Assembly (NCBI RefSeq): GCF_029946165.1
Contig: NZ_JAQSDZ010000005.1
Coordinates: 331,516-395,515 of the forward strand
DNA from: Methylotenera sp.
Lineage (GTDB): Bacteria > Pseudomonadota > Gammaproteobacteria > Burkholderiales > Methylophilaceae
DNA length: 64,000 bases
Direction: 5' to 3'
Below the pieces are notes generated by a model. It was not told the DNA's origin, did no database searches, and was given only the letters and a program-made list of their open reading frames with translations. Below, piece by piece: positions 1-11,254 of this stretch (position 1 is the first letter of the stretch; the number at the start of each line of letters is the position of its first letter). The position numbers and the translations under genes are program-made.

Positions 1-123
1 CCTGATGAAAAAAATCATCATTTAGATGCGCAAGTGGCTTTAGCCGAGATGATTAACATTGCATTGCAGATTTCGCAACTTAAAGAAAAAACGGGTCGCG
101 ATACACCAACTGTGATTACCTAA
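1..123 (+). CDS. C-terminal end of an unidentified protein (partial)
   Basis: Reading frame 1 is open from the window edge to a TAA stop and encodes the last 40 residues of a protein, ending in the residues GRDTPTVIT. The tail is largely helical in character. I do not recognise the family from this fragment. The gene is convergent with the protease gene that follows, and the REP doublet sits between the two, which is the usual place for such elements. Confidence 0.6.
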   Translation, partial: PDEKNHHLDAQVALAEMINIALQISQLKEKTGRDTPTVIT

Positions 124-130
124 CCTTACT

Positions 131-219
131 GTAGGAGCGGCTTGCAGCCGCGAAACCATGGTTAATCGAAAACTATGCTAAATGTCGCGCAAAACTTCGC
201 GGCTGCAAGCCGCTCCTAC
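131..219. repeat. REP doublet (REPIN-like) with perfect 24-bp arms
   Basis: Positions 131-154 and 196-219 are perfect inverted copies of a 24-mer that begins GTAGGAGCG and ends CGCGAA, separated by 41 bp. Each arm is itself a small hairpin (GCGGC-TTGCA-GCCGC). A GTAG head followed by a palindrome is the hallmark of REP sequences mobilised by RAYT (TnpA-REP) transposases. It lies between two convergent genes, so it could also form the 3' stem-loop of either transcript. A related doublet lies at 7435-7494. No RAYT gene is in the window. Confidence 0.85.
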
Positions 220-248
220 ACAACCATTGGTTCGCGAGAATACTTGTA

Positions 249-725
249 TTAGTTTTCTATCTGCTTGATTGTCATCTCGCCTTTATAAAGCCTAACATCC
301 ATGCGGCTTAGGAAGGACATGCCGAGTAACACATCGCCGTCTAAGCCAGGTGCAATCATTGCCGATACATTATTGGCATCAACGCCACCCAGTTTTACTG
401 AGCGCAGTCGCACCATATAACCTACGCTAACACCATTAGCGGTATTTGTACGAATAGCGTCTATGCTTTTTAGATTAAGTCTGTCCGCAACACCTTGTGA
501 AATGGCGACACCCGTTGCGCCAGTATCAACCAGCACATTCACTTTTACACCGTTGATAAGCGCTTCCGCTCGATAATGCCCATCCATCCCACGTTTTAAT
601 ACAACGGTGCTACTTTCACCCAATCGATTGATTTTATTCGGGTTTTGAATGTTATCTGAAAGGTAATAAATGACGCTTGCAAGAGCAATCCAAATGGCAG
701 CAACTAAAATAGTATTTTTAGACAT
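249..725 (-). CDS. Membrane-anchored retropepsin-like aspartic protease (clan AA)
   Basis: This 158-residue protein has one N-terminal hydrophobic segment (about residues 5-21) followed by a single aspartic protease domain. The active-site triad DTG is at residues 67-69 in the context VLVDTGATGVAIS, and a second conserved hydrophobic-glycine strand, LLGMSFL, lies near 133-139. One DTG per chain means that the enzyme should work as a homodimer, as retropepsins do. The anchor suggests that the protease domain faces the periplasm. It fits the small TIGR02281-type family common in proteobacteria. The substrate is unknown. It has no obvious operon partner; iscX lies 73 bp upstream on the same strand. 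Confidence 0.8.
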   Translation of the reverse strand: MSKNTILVAAIWIALASVIYYLSDNIQNPNKINRLGESSTVVLKRGMDGHYRAEALINGVKVNVLVDTGATGVAISQGVADRLNLKSIDAIRTNTANGVSVGYMVRLRSVKLGGVDANNVSAMIAPGLDGDVLLGMSFLSRMDVRLYKGEMTIKQIEN

Positions 726-798
726 GCTATTTTTATTGGGGCTACTTGATTAGTTGCAATAGCTTGAGTAGTTACAATAGAAGGTTTTAAACTAAAAA

Positions 799-993
799 TT
801 ACTCAGCTTCATCAATCCAAGCCAGTTGTATCGCCTCTAATATTTTCTCACCGCAATGTTCTGGTAAATCATTAAAGCCATCAAGTGCCATTACCCAATC
901 CATTAAATCGGTAAAGCGCACCGTTTTTGGGTCAATATCTGGATGTTTGTCGTAAAGCTCTTCAGCAATTCTTAGGCTGTCTGTCCATTTCAT
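799..993 (-). CDS. iscX: Iron-sulfur cluster assembly accessory protein IscX
   Basis: The 64-residue acidic protein matches IscX (YfhJ) along its whole length. It starts [13 protein letters not shown], has the conserved centre [14 protein letters not shown] and ends with the family signature [16 protein letters not shown]. IscX binds IscS and iron and modulates Fe-S cluster assembly on IscU. In E. coli iscX is the last gene of the isc operon. Here it stands apart from any isc gene, between a protease gene and the divergent glyA gene. A stop at 799 and the ATG at 993 give the normal family length (66 residues in E. coli). Confidence 0.93.
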   Translation of the reverse strand: MKWTDSLRIAEELYDKHPDIDPKTVRFTDLMDWVMALDGFNDLPEHCGEKILEAIQLAWIDEAE

Positions 994-1148
994 GGTGTTA
1001 CTCCAAATAGATATTTAAGTTAATTTATATTATAGCTTGCTACAGTTACGCAACTAAATCTTTTGCCTTTAATCTTAGTGCTTGAGCGTGTTAAAATGCG
1101 CAAACATTTTTTTCATTAAAATAATCTAGCATTTGGAAAACTAAAACC

Positions 1149-2408
1149 ATGTCGCAAGCACCATTTAACTATACCAATACCCTTAACAAAGCAGATCCAG
1201 CCTTAGATGCTATGATTAATAGCGAAGTTGTTCGCCAACATGAGCATATCGAGCTAATTGCTTCTGAAAACTACACTAGCCCCGCTGTGATGCAGGCGCA
1301 AGGTTCTCAGCTAACTAATAAGTATGCAGAAGGTTATCCAGGAAAACGTTTTTATGGTGGTTGTGAATATGTAGACCAAGTTGAACAGTTGGCCATTGAC
1401 CGCTTGAAAGCTTTGTACGGCGCAGAGTATGCCAACGTGCAACCGCATTCAGGCTCACAAGCTAACCAAGCGGTGTATTTCTCTATTCTAAAACCAGGCG
1501 ATACCATCATGGGTATGAATCTTGGTCACGGCGGTCACTTAACGCATGGTTCGCCAGCTAATTTATCAGGCAAACTATTTAACATCGTGCCATACGGCTT
1601 AAATGATAAAGAAGAAATCGATTACGACGAGATGGAACGCATTGCCATTGAATGCAAACCAAAATTGTTAATCGGCGGTGCGTCTGCTTATGCTTTGCGT
1701 TTTGACTGGGCGCGTATGGCTGAAATTGCTAAAAAAGTAGGTGCTTATTTCATGGTTGATATGGCGCACTATTCAGGTTTGATTGCCGCTGGTGTATATC
1801 CAAACCCAGTGCCGCATGCGGATTTTGTGACCTCAACTACACATAAAACTTTGCGTGGTCCTCGCGGCGGTATTATTTTAGCTAAAGCTGAATTTGAAAA
1901 ATCATTGAATTCAAGCGTGTTCCCAGCTTTACAAGGCGGCCCATTGATGCACGTGATTGCTGCAAAAGCGACAGCGTTCTTAGAGGCTTCTCAACCAGAA
2001 TTCAAAACCTATCAAGCGCAAGTCATTAAAAATGCACAAGCAATGGCTGAAGCCTTAACTGCCCGTGGTTTACGCATTATTTCAGGTCGCACTGAATCAC
2101 ATATGTTCTTGGTAGATTTACGTACAAAAGGCTTAACAGGTAAAGCCGCTGATGCAGCACTAGGCTTAGCGCATATCACTGTGAACAAAAATGCGATTCC
2201 TAATGACCCAGAAAGCCCATTTGTAACTTCTGGCATTCGTATCGGTGCGCCAGCAATTACAACACGCGGCTTTAAAGAAGATGAAGCGCGTCAAGTAGCC
2301 AACTTGATTGCTGACGTGTTAGATAATCCAATAGATGAAGCGGTGATTGCGGCGACTAAAGCAAAAGTACATGCTTTAACTGCGCGCTTTCCTGTTTACC
2401 AAAACTAG
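1149..2408 (+). CDS. glyA: Serine hydroxymethyltransferase
   Basis: GlyA interconverts serine and glycine, moving a one-carbon unit to tetrahydrofolate with pyridoxal phosphate as cofactor. In serine-cycle methylotrophs this enzyme also carries assimilation, but in ribulose monophosphate organisms its role is biosynthetic. The 419 residues equal the usual length. The PLP lysine is K233 in the motif [14 protein letters not shown], and the N-terminal block [10 protein letters not shown] is intact. nrdR follows after 14 bp, so the two are probably co-transcribed. A TAAAAT -10 with a GC-rich discriminator lies at 1092-1097. Confidence 0.97.
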   Translation: MSQAPFNYTNTLNKADPALDAMINSEVVRQHEHIELIASENYTSPAVMQAQGSQLTNKYAEGYPGKRFYGGCEYVDQVEQLAIDRLKALYGAEYANVQPHSGSQANQAVYFSILKPGDTIMGMNLGHGGHLTHGSPANLSGKLFNIVPYGLNDKEEIDYDEMERIAIECKPKLLIGGASAYALRFDWARMAEIAKKVGAYFMVDMAHYSGLIAAGVYPNPVPHADFVTSTTHKTLRGPRGGIILAKAEFEKSLNSSVFPALQGGPLMHVIAAKATAFLEASQPEFKTYQAQVIKNAQAMAEALTARGLRIISGRTESHMFLVDLRTKGLTGKAADAALGLAHITVNKNAIPNDPESPFVTSGIRIGAPAITTRGFKEDEARQVANLIADVLDNPIDEAVIAATKAKVHALTARFPVYQN

Positions 2409-2422
2409 GTAATAGTTAATCA

Positions 2423-2866
2423 ATGAAATGTCCTTTTTGCGGTGATGCAGACACACAGGTAATCGATTCGCGCGTCAATGACGAAGGCGACTCTATACGC
2501 CGTCGCCGCAAATGTGGTGTTTGTGATAAGCGTTTTACGACTTACGAAACGGCAGAGTTACATATGCCGCAAGTGGTTAAAACCAATGGTACACGTGAGG
2601 AATTTAACCGCGAAAAACTGCGCTTGTCATTCACGCGAGCATTGCATAAACGACCAGTGCCAACAGAGTATGTAGACCGTGCATTAGATAGAATCTCACA
2701 AAAATTGCTGAGTTTAGGCGAACGTGAAATTCCAGCCAGAGATTTAGGTGAAAGCGTGATGCATGAGCTTAAGTTGATGGACAAAGTCGCTTATATTCGC
2801 TTTGCTTCGGTGTATCGTAGCTTTTCGGATGTGGGTGATTTTAATGATGCAATTCGTGATTTGTAA
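2423..2866 (+). CDS. nrdR: Transcriptional repressor NrdR
   Basis: NrdR represses ribonucleotide reductase operons in response to the ATP/dATP balance. The N-terminal zinc ribbon uses C3, C6, C31 and C34 (MKCPFC and KCGVC). It is followed by an ATP-cone domain beginning [16 protein letters not shown] at about residue 52. The length of 147 residues is typical. The gene lies 14 bp after glyA, an arrangement common in proteobacteria where glyA, nrdR and ribD are neighbours. No nrd structural gene is in the window, so its targets lie elsewhere. Confidence 0.97.
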   Translation: MKCPFCGDADTQVIDSRVNDEGDSIRRRRKCGVCDKRFTTYETAELHMPQVVKTNGTREEFNREKLRLSFTRALHKRPVPTEYVDRALDRISQKLLSLGEREIPARDLGESVMHELKLMDKVAYIRFASVYRSFSDVGDFNDAIRDL

Positions 2867-2908
2867 GCCGTTTTATTTTCAGTAATTATCACCATTAGGA
2901 TGTAAAAC

Positions 2909-3286
2909 ATGAAATTTATTAACTGGGCTACCATTGTATTTACCGCATTTACGGTGTTGGTAACGGTTGTATTTTTCGGATGGTGGATGATGAAAGATAG
3001 CATCGTTTTTGGTGATGAAAAATTTGATCAAGTAAAGTGGATGCAAAGCGCGGCGACGATTGAGCAAGATTGTAAGCGTGGCGATATGGCTTATGATTTG
3101 CAACAGCATATTCTATCAAAAGGCACCAGCAAAGACGCTATTGGCGTGTTGCTAGGTCGCCCAAGCTACGAAGACGGCAATGCGGTGGAGTATGATTTAG
3201 GCAAGTGTATGCATGTTTATCATGGTCTATTACTCTTCTTCGATGAAAATAATCGCTTAATTAATAGTCGTATTTCATCACATTAA
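2909..3286 (+). CDS. Membrane-anchored hypothetical protein, BamE-like C-terminal pattern
   Basis: I do not recognise a specific family. The 125 residues start with one transmembrane segment (about 8-28) followed by a small soluble domain, probably periplasmic. The soluble part reads GTSKDAIGVLLGRPSYEDG, then a strand VEYDLG and a final strand LLLFFDENNRLI. This helix-then-strands pattern with a conserved LG-P turn recalls SmpA/BamE-fold proteins, but that is inference only. Two cysteines lie in the soluble domain (about residues 55 and 100). It sits between nrdR and ribD on the same strand (gaps of 42 and 19 bp) and may be co-transcribed with them. Confidence 0.6.
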   Translation: MKFINWATIVFTAFTVLVTVVFFGWWMMKDSIVFGDEKFDQVKWMQSAATIEQDCKRGDMAYDLQQHILSKGTSKDAIGVLLGRPSYEDGNAVEYDLGKCMHVYHGLLLFFDENNRLINSRISSH

Positions 3287-3305
3287 ATTCAAGCATGGCT
3301 ATTAA

Positions 3306-4457
3306 ATGACCTCGTTTACAGTAGCCGACCACACTTACATGACGCTTGCTCTGCGCCTAGCAGAGCAAGGCTTTTATACTACTCAGCCTAATCCTCGTGT
3401 TGGCTGTGTCATCGTCAAAAATAATCAAATTGTAGGCCAAGGCGCGCATCTAAAAGCAGGTGAGCCGCATGCGGAAGTGTTTGCTTTGCGCGAGGCTGGT
3501 GCAAATGCAAAAGATGCTGTTGCTTATGTTACGTTGGAACCATGTAATCATCATGGCCGCACGCCGCCTTGTGTCGATGCATTGATTAATGCTGGCGTGA
3601 AGCGCGTAGTCGTGGCAATGCAAGACCCCAATCCATTGGTTGCTGGAAATGGTATAAAACGTTTGCAGGAAAATGGCATCGAGGTTGATGTTGGGTTGAT
3701 GGAAGCTGAATCTAAGTCATTAAACCTTGGCTTTATTTCACGCATGACTTCTGGCATGCCTTATGTGCGCTGTAAAGTCGCGGCGAGTTTAGATGGTCGC
3801 ACGGCACTAAATAATGGCAAAAGCCTGTGGATTACTGGTGAGCCAGCAAGGTTGGATGTTCAATATTGGCGTGCGCAATCATGTGCAATCGTGACTGGCA
3901 TTGGTACTGTACTCACAGATAACCCCAGCATGAATGTTCGCTTGGCAAAAACAAGTCGCCAGCCCTTACGAGTTATTGTCGATAGCAATCTGCAAACGCC
4001 AACAGATTGTAAAATGCTTATTCCTGAATTACTTTCTATGAGCCCCGTATTAATCGCTTATTCGCAAGATACAAATCATAAAGCCGATTTATTAACAGCT
4101 GTTGGCGCGCAATTATTGTATTTGCCTCACGAAAATGGCCGTGTAGATTTACAGGCTTTACTTACGAATTTAGGCTCACGTGGCGTCAATGAAGTGTTAA
4201 TCGAAGCAGGGCAGGGCTTGAATGGCGCATTCTTGCAGGCAGGTTTGGTTGATGAGTTTATTTTCTATTACGCTCCCAAATTGATGGGCGCAGATGCCAA
4301 GGCGATGTTTGCAATTTCTGCGTTAGTTGAAATGCAGCAAGCCACGGAACTACAGATACTTGATGTACGCCAAATTGGGCGCGATATTCGTTTGCGCGCA
4401 AAACCTGTTAAAAACTTAAGTTGGCCATATGCTGATAGATACCCATTGCCATCTTGA
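3306..4457 (+). CDS. ribD: Bifunctional riboflavin biosynthesis deaminase/reductase
   Basis: RibD performs two consecutive steps of riboflavin synthesis: deamination of the pyrimidine ring, then NADPH reduction of the ribose side chain. The N-terminal deaminase domain has the zinc ligands H55 (in PHAEVFAL), C80 and C89 (TLEPCNHHGRTPPC). The C-terminal reductase domain starts near residue 150 (CKVAASLDGRTAL). At 383 residues it is slightly longer than the E. coli protein. The last 29 bp overlap the start of the TatD-like gene. No FMN riboswitch is visible upstream, where the gap to the previous gene is only 19 bp. Confidence 0.96.
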   Translation: MTSFTVADHTYMTLALRLAEQGFYTTQPNPRVGCVIVKNNQIVGQGAHLKAGEPHAEVFALREAGANAKDAVAYVTLEPCNHHGRTPPCVDALINAGVKRVVVAMQDPNPLVAGNGIKRLQENGIEVDVGLMEAESKSLNLGFISRMTSGMPYVRCKVAASLDGRTALNNGKSLWITGEPARLDVQYWRAQSCAIVTGIGTVLTDNPSMNVRLAKTSRQPLRVIVDSNLQTPTDCKMLIPELLSMSPVLIAYSQDTNHKADLLTAVGAQLLYLPHENGRVDLQALLTNLGSRGVNEVLIEAGQGLNGAFLQAGLVDEFIFYYAPKLMGADAKAMFAISALVEMQQATELQILDVRQIGRDIRLRAKPVKNLSWPYADRYPLPS

Positions 4458-5226
4458 TGCCCCTGAGTTTGATGAGGATCGAGACAATATTGCCATACAG
4501 GCTTTGAAACAAGGGATTTCAATCATTGTTATACCTGCTGTAGCGCGCGAACACTTCGACGCTGTGATTCGGATATGCATTAAGCATCAACATTGCGCCT
4601 ACGCGCTTGGAATTCACCCCCTGTTTGTTGATAAAGCCCAGTTGAGCGATATTGACACTTTAAAAACCTTCATTGAAAAAAATAATCCTGTGGCGATAGG
4701 TGAAATTGGTTTGGACTACTTTGTCACTAAAAGTAATTTACAGCAACAAACTTACTTTTTTACAGAGCAATTAAAGTTAGCTAAACAGTATGATTTACCC
4801 GTCATTCTGCACGTAAGAAATGCAATTGACGATGTTTTGAAAAGTTTACGCAGATATCAATTGAAGGGCGGTATTGCCCATGCGTTTAATGGCAGTTTTC
4901 AACAAGCGGAGCAATTGATAGCGCTTGGTTTTAAATTGGGATTTGGCGGCGCAATGACTTATAGCCGTGCTTTAAAAATTAGAGAGCTCGCAAGAAAATT
5001 ACCATTAGAATCTATCGTCTTAGAAACAGATTCACCAGATATACCACCCGAATGGGTAGGATCGAAAGGTAGAAATAGCCCGCTAGAACTGAATAGAATC
5101 GCCCAAGTTTTAGCTGATTTAAGAGGGGTAAATGTGGCTCAAGTGCTTGATATTACTAGCGCAAACGCCCTAAAAGTTTTGCCAAAATTAGCTGACTTAT
5201 ACACACCACCTCATGTGCTACTTTAA
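4429..5226 (+). CDS. TatD family metal-dependent hydrolase (DNase/YjjV type)
   Basis: A 265-residue TIM-barrel hydrolase of the TatD family. Metal ligands are visible at the N-terminus (DTHCHLD, H6 and H8), at E92 (AIGEIGLDY), at the histidine in VILHVRNA and at the aspartate in LETDSPD. TatD proteins act as 3'-5' exonucleases or related phosphoesterases, with roles suggested in DNA repair. The ATG at 4429 lies inside ribD and fits the family N-terminus, so translational coupling with ribD is likely. A more precise subgroup (TatD, YcfH or YjjV) cannot be set from sequence alone. Confidence 0.9.
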   Translation: MLIDTHCHLDAPEFDEDRDNIAIQALKQGISIIVIPAVAREHFDAVIRICIKHQHCAYALGIHPLFVDKAQLSDIDTLKTFIEKNNPVAIGEIGLDYFVTKSNLQQQTYFFTEQLKLAKQYDLPVILHVRNAIDDVLKSLRRYQLKGGIAHAFNGSFQQAEQLIALGFKLGFGGAMTYSRALKIRELARKLPLESIVLETDSPDIPPEWVGSKGRNSPLELNRIAQVLADLRGVNVAQVLDITSANALKVLPKLADLYTPPHVLL

Positions 5227-5359
5227 CTATTGCTAAAAACCCTTATAAAACAATGTGATTAATTTAAGTTATTGATTTGTATAGGTTAAATATTAGGTTA
5301 AAATTTAAGCGATTTGAAAAAAGCCTTATAAATTGGTATGTTACATTTTCAAGTCACAG

Positions 5360-5391
5360 TTATTCACAAAGTTATCCACAGATAATGTGGA
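5360..5391 (+). promoter_or_regulatory. Pair of DnaA-box-like 9-mers upstream of mtnA
   Basis: TTATTCACA (5360-5368) and TTATCCACA (5372-5380) both match the DnaA-box consensus TTATNCACA, in the same orientation and 3 bp apart. A weak third, reversed match, TGTGGAGTA, follows close by. The surrounding 220-bp intergenic stretch is strongly AT-rich. No dnaA, dnaN, gyrB or rpmH gene is near, so this is not a typical oriC. It may be a DnaA-titrating or DnaA-regulated promoter region. Confidence 0.45.
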
Positions 5392-5446
5392 GTATATTTT
5401 TAGTTTCAGGGAACTTTTTAAATGTCAACTTTTGAATTAAGCATTT

Positions 5447-6544
5447 ATGATAATAAACAATGAAAAATTTCGCACAATTTGGCCTAATGATGCTATGGCG
5501 ATTGATGGTCGATTCGTATCGATAATTGACCAAACAAAATTACCTCATGCATTTGAGATTGTTGAAATTTACAGCGTGTCGCAAATGATTGTTGCGATTA
5601 AAACCATGCAAGTTCGTGGTGCGCCATTAATAGGTGCCGCCGCCGCTTATGGGGTTGCGTTGGCCATGCAAGATGATTGTTGCGACGAACATTTGCACCT
5701 TGCCGCAACGCAGTTAATACAAAGTCGCCCGACAGCAGTTAACTTGCGTTGGGCGGTAGAGCGCATGAAACAATTGTTATTACCAATAGAGGTAGAGCTT
5801 CGTTTGCAAGCAGCTTGGGAAGAGGCTGCAAAGATTTGCGAGGAAGATGTTTTACTTAACCAAGCCATCGGTCAGCACGGCTTGAGATTAATCCAAAGTT
5901 TGCATGCTAATCACCTAAGTAATCATCCTGCACGCCAATTAAATATCCTTACACATTGCAATGCTGGTTGGCTAGCCACTGTGGATTTCGGCACAGCGCT
6001 TGCGCCCATCTATGCCGCGCACGATGCGGGGGTTAAGGTGCATGTGTGGGTGGATGAAACGCGCCCACGCAACCAAGGCGCAAGTTTAACAGCTTGGGAG
6101 TTGGCGCAACATGGCGTGCCACACACCGTGATTAGCGATAACGCTGGCGGACACTTAATGCAACATGGTCAAGTGGATATGGTTATCGTCGGGGCTGATC
6201 GTGTGACCAGTACAGGAGATGTATGCAATAAAATTGGCACCTATTTAAAGGCGCTGGCGGCGTTTGATAATCATGTGCCATTTTACGCTGCAGTACCATC
6301 GCCCACCATCGATTGGACTATGTTAAATGGGCTGCGGGAAATAGAGATAGAAGAGCGAGATGGCCGTGAAGTTACTTGGATAACTGGGATGCTAGCCACT
6401 GGCGAAGTGGCAGAAGTCAATATTTTGCCAGAAAATACTCGGGTGGCTAATCCTGCGTTTGACGTTACGCCTGCACGTTTGGTCACAGGCATCATCACCG
6501 AACATGGTGTATTTGCGCCAAGTCAGCTAAAAAGCATTCTTTAA
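5447..6544 (+). CDS. mtnA: S-methyl-5-thioribose-1-phosphate isomerase
   Basis: MtnA converts 5-methylthioribose-1-phosphate to methylthioribulose-1-phosphate in salvage of methylthioadenosine. The 365 residues carry the family blocks MQVRGAPLIGAAAAYG, the catalytic Cys171 in THCNAGWLAT and the catalytic Asp251 in IVGADRVTSTGD. The start has no clear Shine-Dalgarno sequence. A 13-codon ORF with a better site (AGGGA, ATG at 5421) overlaps the mtnA start in another frame and could couple translation. The adjacent gene is a FucA-like aldolase, not a typical mtnB, which suggests the DHAP-shunt version of the pathway. No mtnP, mtnK or mtnN gene is in the window. Confidence 0.95.
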   Translation: MIINNEKFRTIWPNDAMAIDGRFVSIIDQTKLPHAFEIVEIYSVSQMIVAIKTMQVRGAPLIGAAAAYGVALAMQDDCCDEHLHLAATQLIQSRPTAVNLRWAVERMKQLLLPIEVELRLQAAWEEAAKICEEDVLLNQAIGQHGLRLIQSLHANHLSNHPARQLNILTHCNAGWLATVDFGTALAPIYAAHDAGVKVHVWVDETRPRNQGASLTAWELAQHGVPHTVISDNAGGHLMQHGQVDMVIVGADRVTSTGDVCNKIGTYLKALAAFDNHVPFYAAVPSPTIDWTMLNGLREIEIEERDGREVTWITGMLATGEVAEVNILPENTRVANPAFDVTPARLVTGIITEHGVFAPSQLKSIL

Positions 6545-6566
6545 TTAATTAAAATATACATTAACT

Positions 6567-7235
6567 ATGCAAAACAAACGTGAGCAATTATTAAATATTA
6601 GCCAGCAGTTGGTGAGAATGGGACTAAATCGTGGCACGGCGGGCAATGCCAGCGTGCGTGCGGATAATGCTGAGGGACAGACAGGTTTTCTAATCACGCC
6701 TTCAGGTCTGGCAGCAAATAAAATGACACCATCCGACATGGTGTGGATAGATTTTGCAGGCAATGCAACTGGTACGCGCCCGCCATCCAGCGAATGGCGA
6801 TTTCATTTGGATATTTTGCAAAATAAACCACAAGTCAATGCAGTGATTCATACGCACAGTATCTATGCCAGCACTTTCAGCACCTTTCGCATGGATATGC
6901 CCCCATTTCACTATATGATTGCCCTAGCTGGCGGCGATAGTATCCGCTGTGCGCCCTATGCTTTGTTTGGCAGTCAGCAGCTTTCAGATAACGCCATAGA
7001 AGCACTAAAAGACCGCAAAGCTTGCTTGTTAGCCAATCACGGCATGATTGCAGTGGGTGAAACTTTAGAAAAAGCGCTCGACATTACCCAAGAAGTGGAA
7101 ACGTTGTGCGAGCAGTATTTACTTGCCCTGCAAGCAGGTGAGCCACATATTTTAAGTCAGCAAGAAATGTTGGATGTGCTAGAAAAATTCAAAAGCTATG
7201 GCGCGTGGACTGAGACTCGCGCAGATAATAAATAG
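6567..7235 (+). CDS. FucA-like class II aldolase, probable methylthioribulose-phosphate aldolase
   Basis: This 222-residue protein belongs to the class II aldolase/adducin family and resembles E. coli L-fuculose-1-phosphate aldolase closely. It has GTAGN (23-27), TPSG (44-47), the catalytic glutamate E76 in SSEWRFH, and zinc histidines H95, H97 (HTH) and H158 (ANHG). These keep the exact spacing of FucA E73, H92, H94 and H155. It follows mtnA by 22 bp. In Rhodospirillum rubrum and some E. coli strains an mtnA-linked aldolase of this kind (Ald2) splits methylthioribulose-1-phosphate into DHAP and an aldehyde. I infer that role here; MtnB dehydratase is the alternative. Confidence 0.8.
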   Translation: MQNKREQLLNISQQLVRMGLNRGTAGNASVRADNAEGQTGFLITPSGLAANKMTPSDMVWIDFAGNATGTRPPSSEWRFHLDILQNKPQVNAVIHTHSIYASTFSTFRMDMPPFHYMIALAGGDSIRCAPYALFGSQQLSDNAIEALKDRKACLLANHGMIAVGETLEKALDITQEVETLCEQYLLALQAGEPHILSQQEMLDVLEKFKSYGAWTETRADNK

Positions 7236-7434
7236 TGGCGTAGTGTGGGGGGAGGCGAAGCCGATACTCACAAAGCGTAGTTTTTAGGCTGTATCTCTGC
7301 AGTTTCAAGGATAGTAGTGGTTGTTTGTTTGCCCAAACGTAAAAATTTTGTTTCATTCCGCATTGAAGGTAAATGCTTTGTTTGCGTGATTAAAACCAAC
7401 CATTAATCAACGTCTCGATATTATGAAAATCTTT
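7236..7434. other. Non-coding spacer between the aldolase gene and the second REP doublet
   Basis: The full gap between the aldolase gene and pyrG is 390 bp. This first part holds no convincing ORF, RNA gene or strong terminator. It contains a G-run (GGGGGG around 7247-7252) and a minor GGCGAAGCC hairpin-like stretch. The REP doublet and the pyrG promoter occupy the rest of the gap. Confidence 0.5.
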
Positions 7435-7494
7435 GTAGGAGCGACGTCTCGTCGCGAAGTTATACTGCAAATCGCGACGAGGCGTCGCTTCTAC
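7435..7494. repeat. REP doublet (REPIN-like), second copy type
   Basis: Positions 7435-7457 and 7472-7494 form an inverted repeat of 23 bp with two mismatches. Each arm starts GTAG(G/A)AGCG and contains its own hairpin (GCGAC-GTCTC-GTCGC on the left, GCGAC-GAGGC-GTCGC on the right). Head and tail match the element at 131-219 (GTAGGAGCG...CGCGA), but the inner palindrome differs, so it is a second REP subtype of the same system. Confidence 0.82.
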
Positions 7495-7561
7495 ATAAAC
7501 CTATTTTATGAATGATTGAAAAAATCAAGCAAATTAATACACTTTTATTTTGGATAACGTT

Positions 7562-9257
<1,696 letters not shown>

Positions 9258-9363
9258 AGCTTTATTAAAACCTATTAATTAGCACGTATAAATCATTGCG
9301 GATTCTCTATTTAGAGTCACCAAGTATTAATTCGCTAAGTTAAAAAACTAATTTGTATATTGA

Positions 9364-10659
<1,296 letters not shown>

Positions 10660-10666
10660 TTCCAAA

Positions 10667-10752
10667 TGCATTCAAGCCGTTACGTCGTTGAGCCATCTAG
10701 GAGTACTTTTTGTACTATCTTTGAAGGTTCGCCTAGTCTCAGCTTGAATGCA
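10667..10752. repeat. 86-bp nested palindromic element spanning the ftsB start
   Basis: Three perfect complementary pairs are nested: TGCATTCAAGC (10667-10677) with GCTTGAATGCA (10742-10752), CTAGG (10697-10701) with CCTAG (10732-10736), and AGTAC (10702-10706) with GTACT (10712-10716) around a T5 loop. The ATG chosen for ftsB (10748) lies inside the right outer arm. It could be a small mobile palindrome inserted between eno and ftsB, or an RNA structure controlling ftsB translation. Confidence 0.6.
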
Positions 10753-11164
10753 ATTAGAGTTGAGTTTATCTGATTTGAAAGCCTTAACGCTCATATTCGT
10801 TATCCTCATTGCCTTGCTGCAGTATCCGTTGTGGCTAGGTAAGGGGAGTTGGTTGCGAGTATGGGATTTAAGTCGTCAGCTTGCCACTCAGCAAGAGAAA
10901 AATAGCGCTTTAAAAGCACGTAATGAAACATTAGATGCTGAAGTGCGTGATTTAAAAAGTGGTAGTGCGGCTATTGAAGAACGCGCTAGAAGCGAGTTAG
11001 GCATGATTAAGCAAGATGAGGTTTTCTATCAAGTGCTTGATAACTCAGCGCATGCTCAGTCAGTTCAACCTATTCAAAACTCTAATCCTAGTGAAGCTTC
11101 AAACCAAACACCTAGTAAAGATACGGTAATGCAACGCACTACTAATGCTAAGGCTTTGCCATAA
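10748..11164 (+). CDS. ftsB: Cell division protein FtsB
   Basis: FtsB is a small bitopic protein of the divisome and forms a complex with FtsL and FtsQ. One transmembrane helix (about residues 11-28, ending LWLGKGSW) is followed by a periplasmic coiled coil. The family signature [15 protein letters not shown] and [21 protein letters not shown] is intact. The 138 residues include a Ser/Asn/Thr-rich tail that E. coli FtsB (103 residues) lacks. The ATG at 10748 has no visible Shine-Dalgarno sequence and sits in the arm of a palindrome; an in-frame TTG at 10760 is an alternative start. Confidence 0.92.
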   Translation: MQLELSLSDLKALTLIFVILIALLQYPLWLGKGSWLRVWDLSRQLATQQEKNSALKARNETLDAEVRDLKSGSAAIEERARSELGMIKQDEVFYQVLDNSAHAQSVQPIQNSNPSEASNQTPSKDTVMQRTTNAKALP

Positions 11165-11254
11165 TTTTCTTAGTAAAATTTTACGTGATAAGCGCTAATT
11201 AGCAAGCATCACTAACTGTTCTCATACGGCCACTTAATAAACACCTCAAACGTT

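Noticed and set aside
5340..5400. Chromosomal replication origin
   Set aside because: Only two good DnaA boxes and no dnaA, dnaN, gyrB or rpmH nearby.
5421..5462. 13-codon ORF overlapping the mtnA start as a leader peptide
   Set aside because: It has a fair Shine-Dalgarno sequence but no run of regulatory codons or attenuator structure; mentioned only under mtnA.
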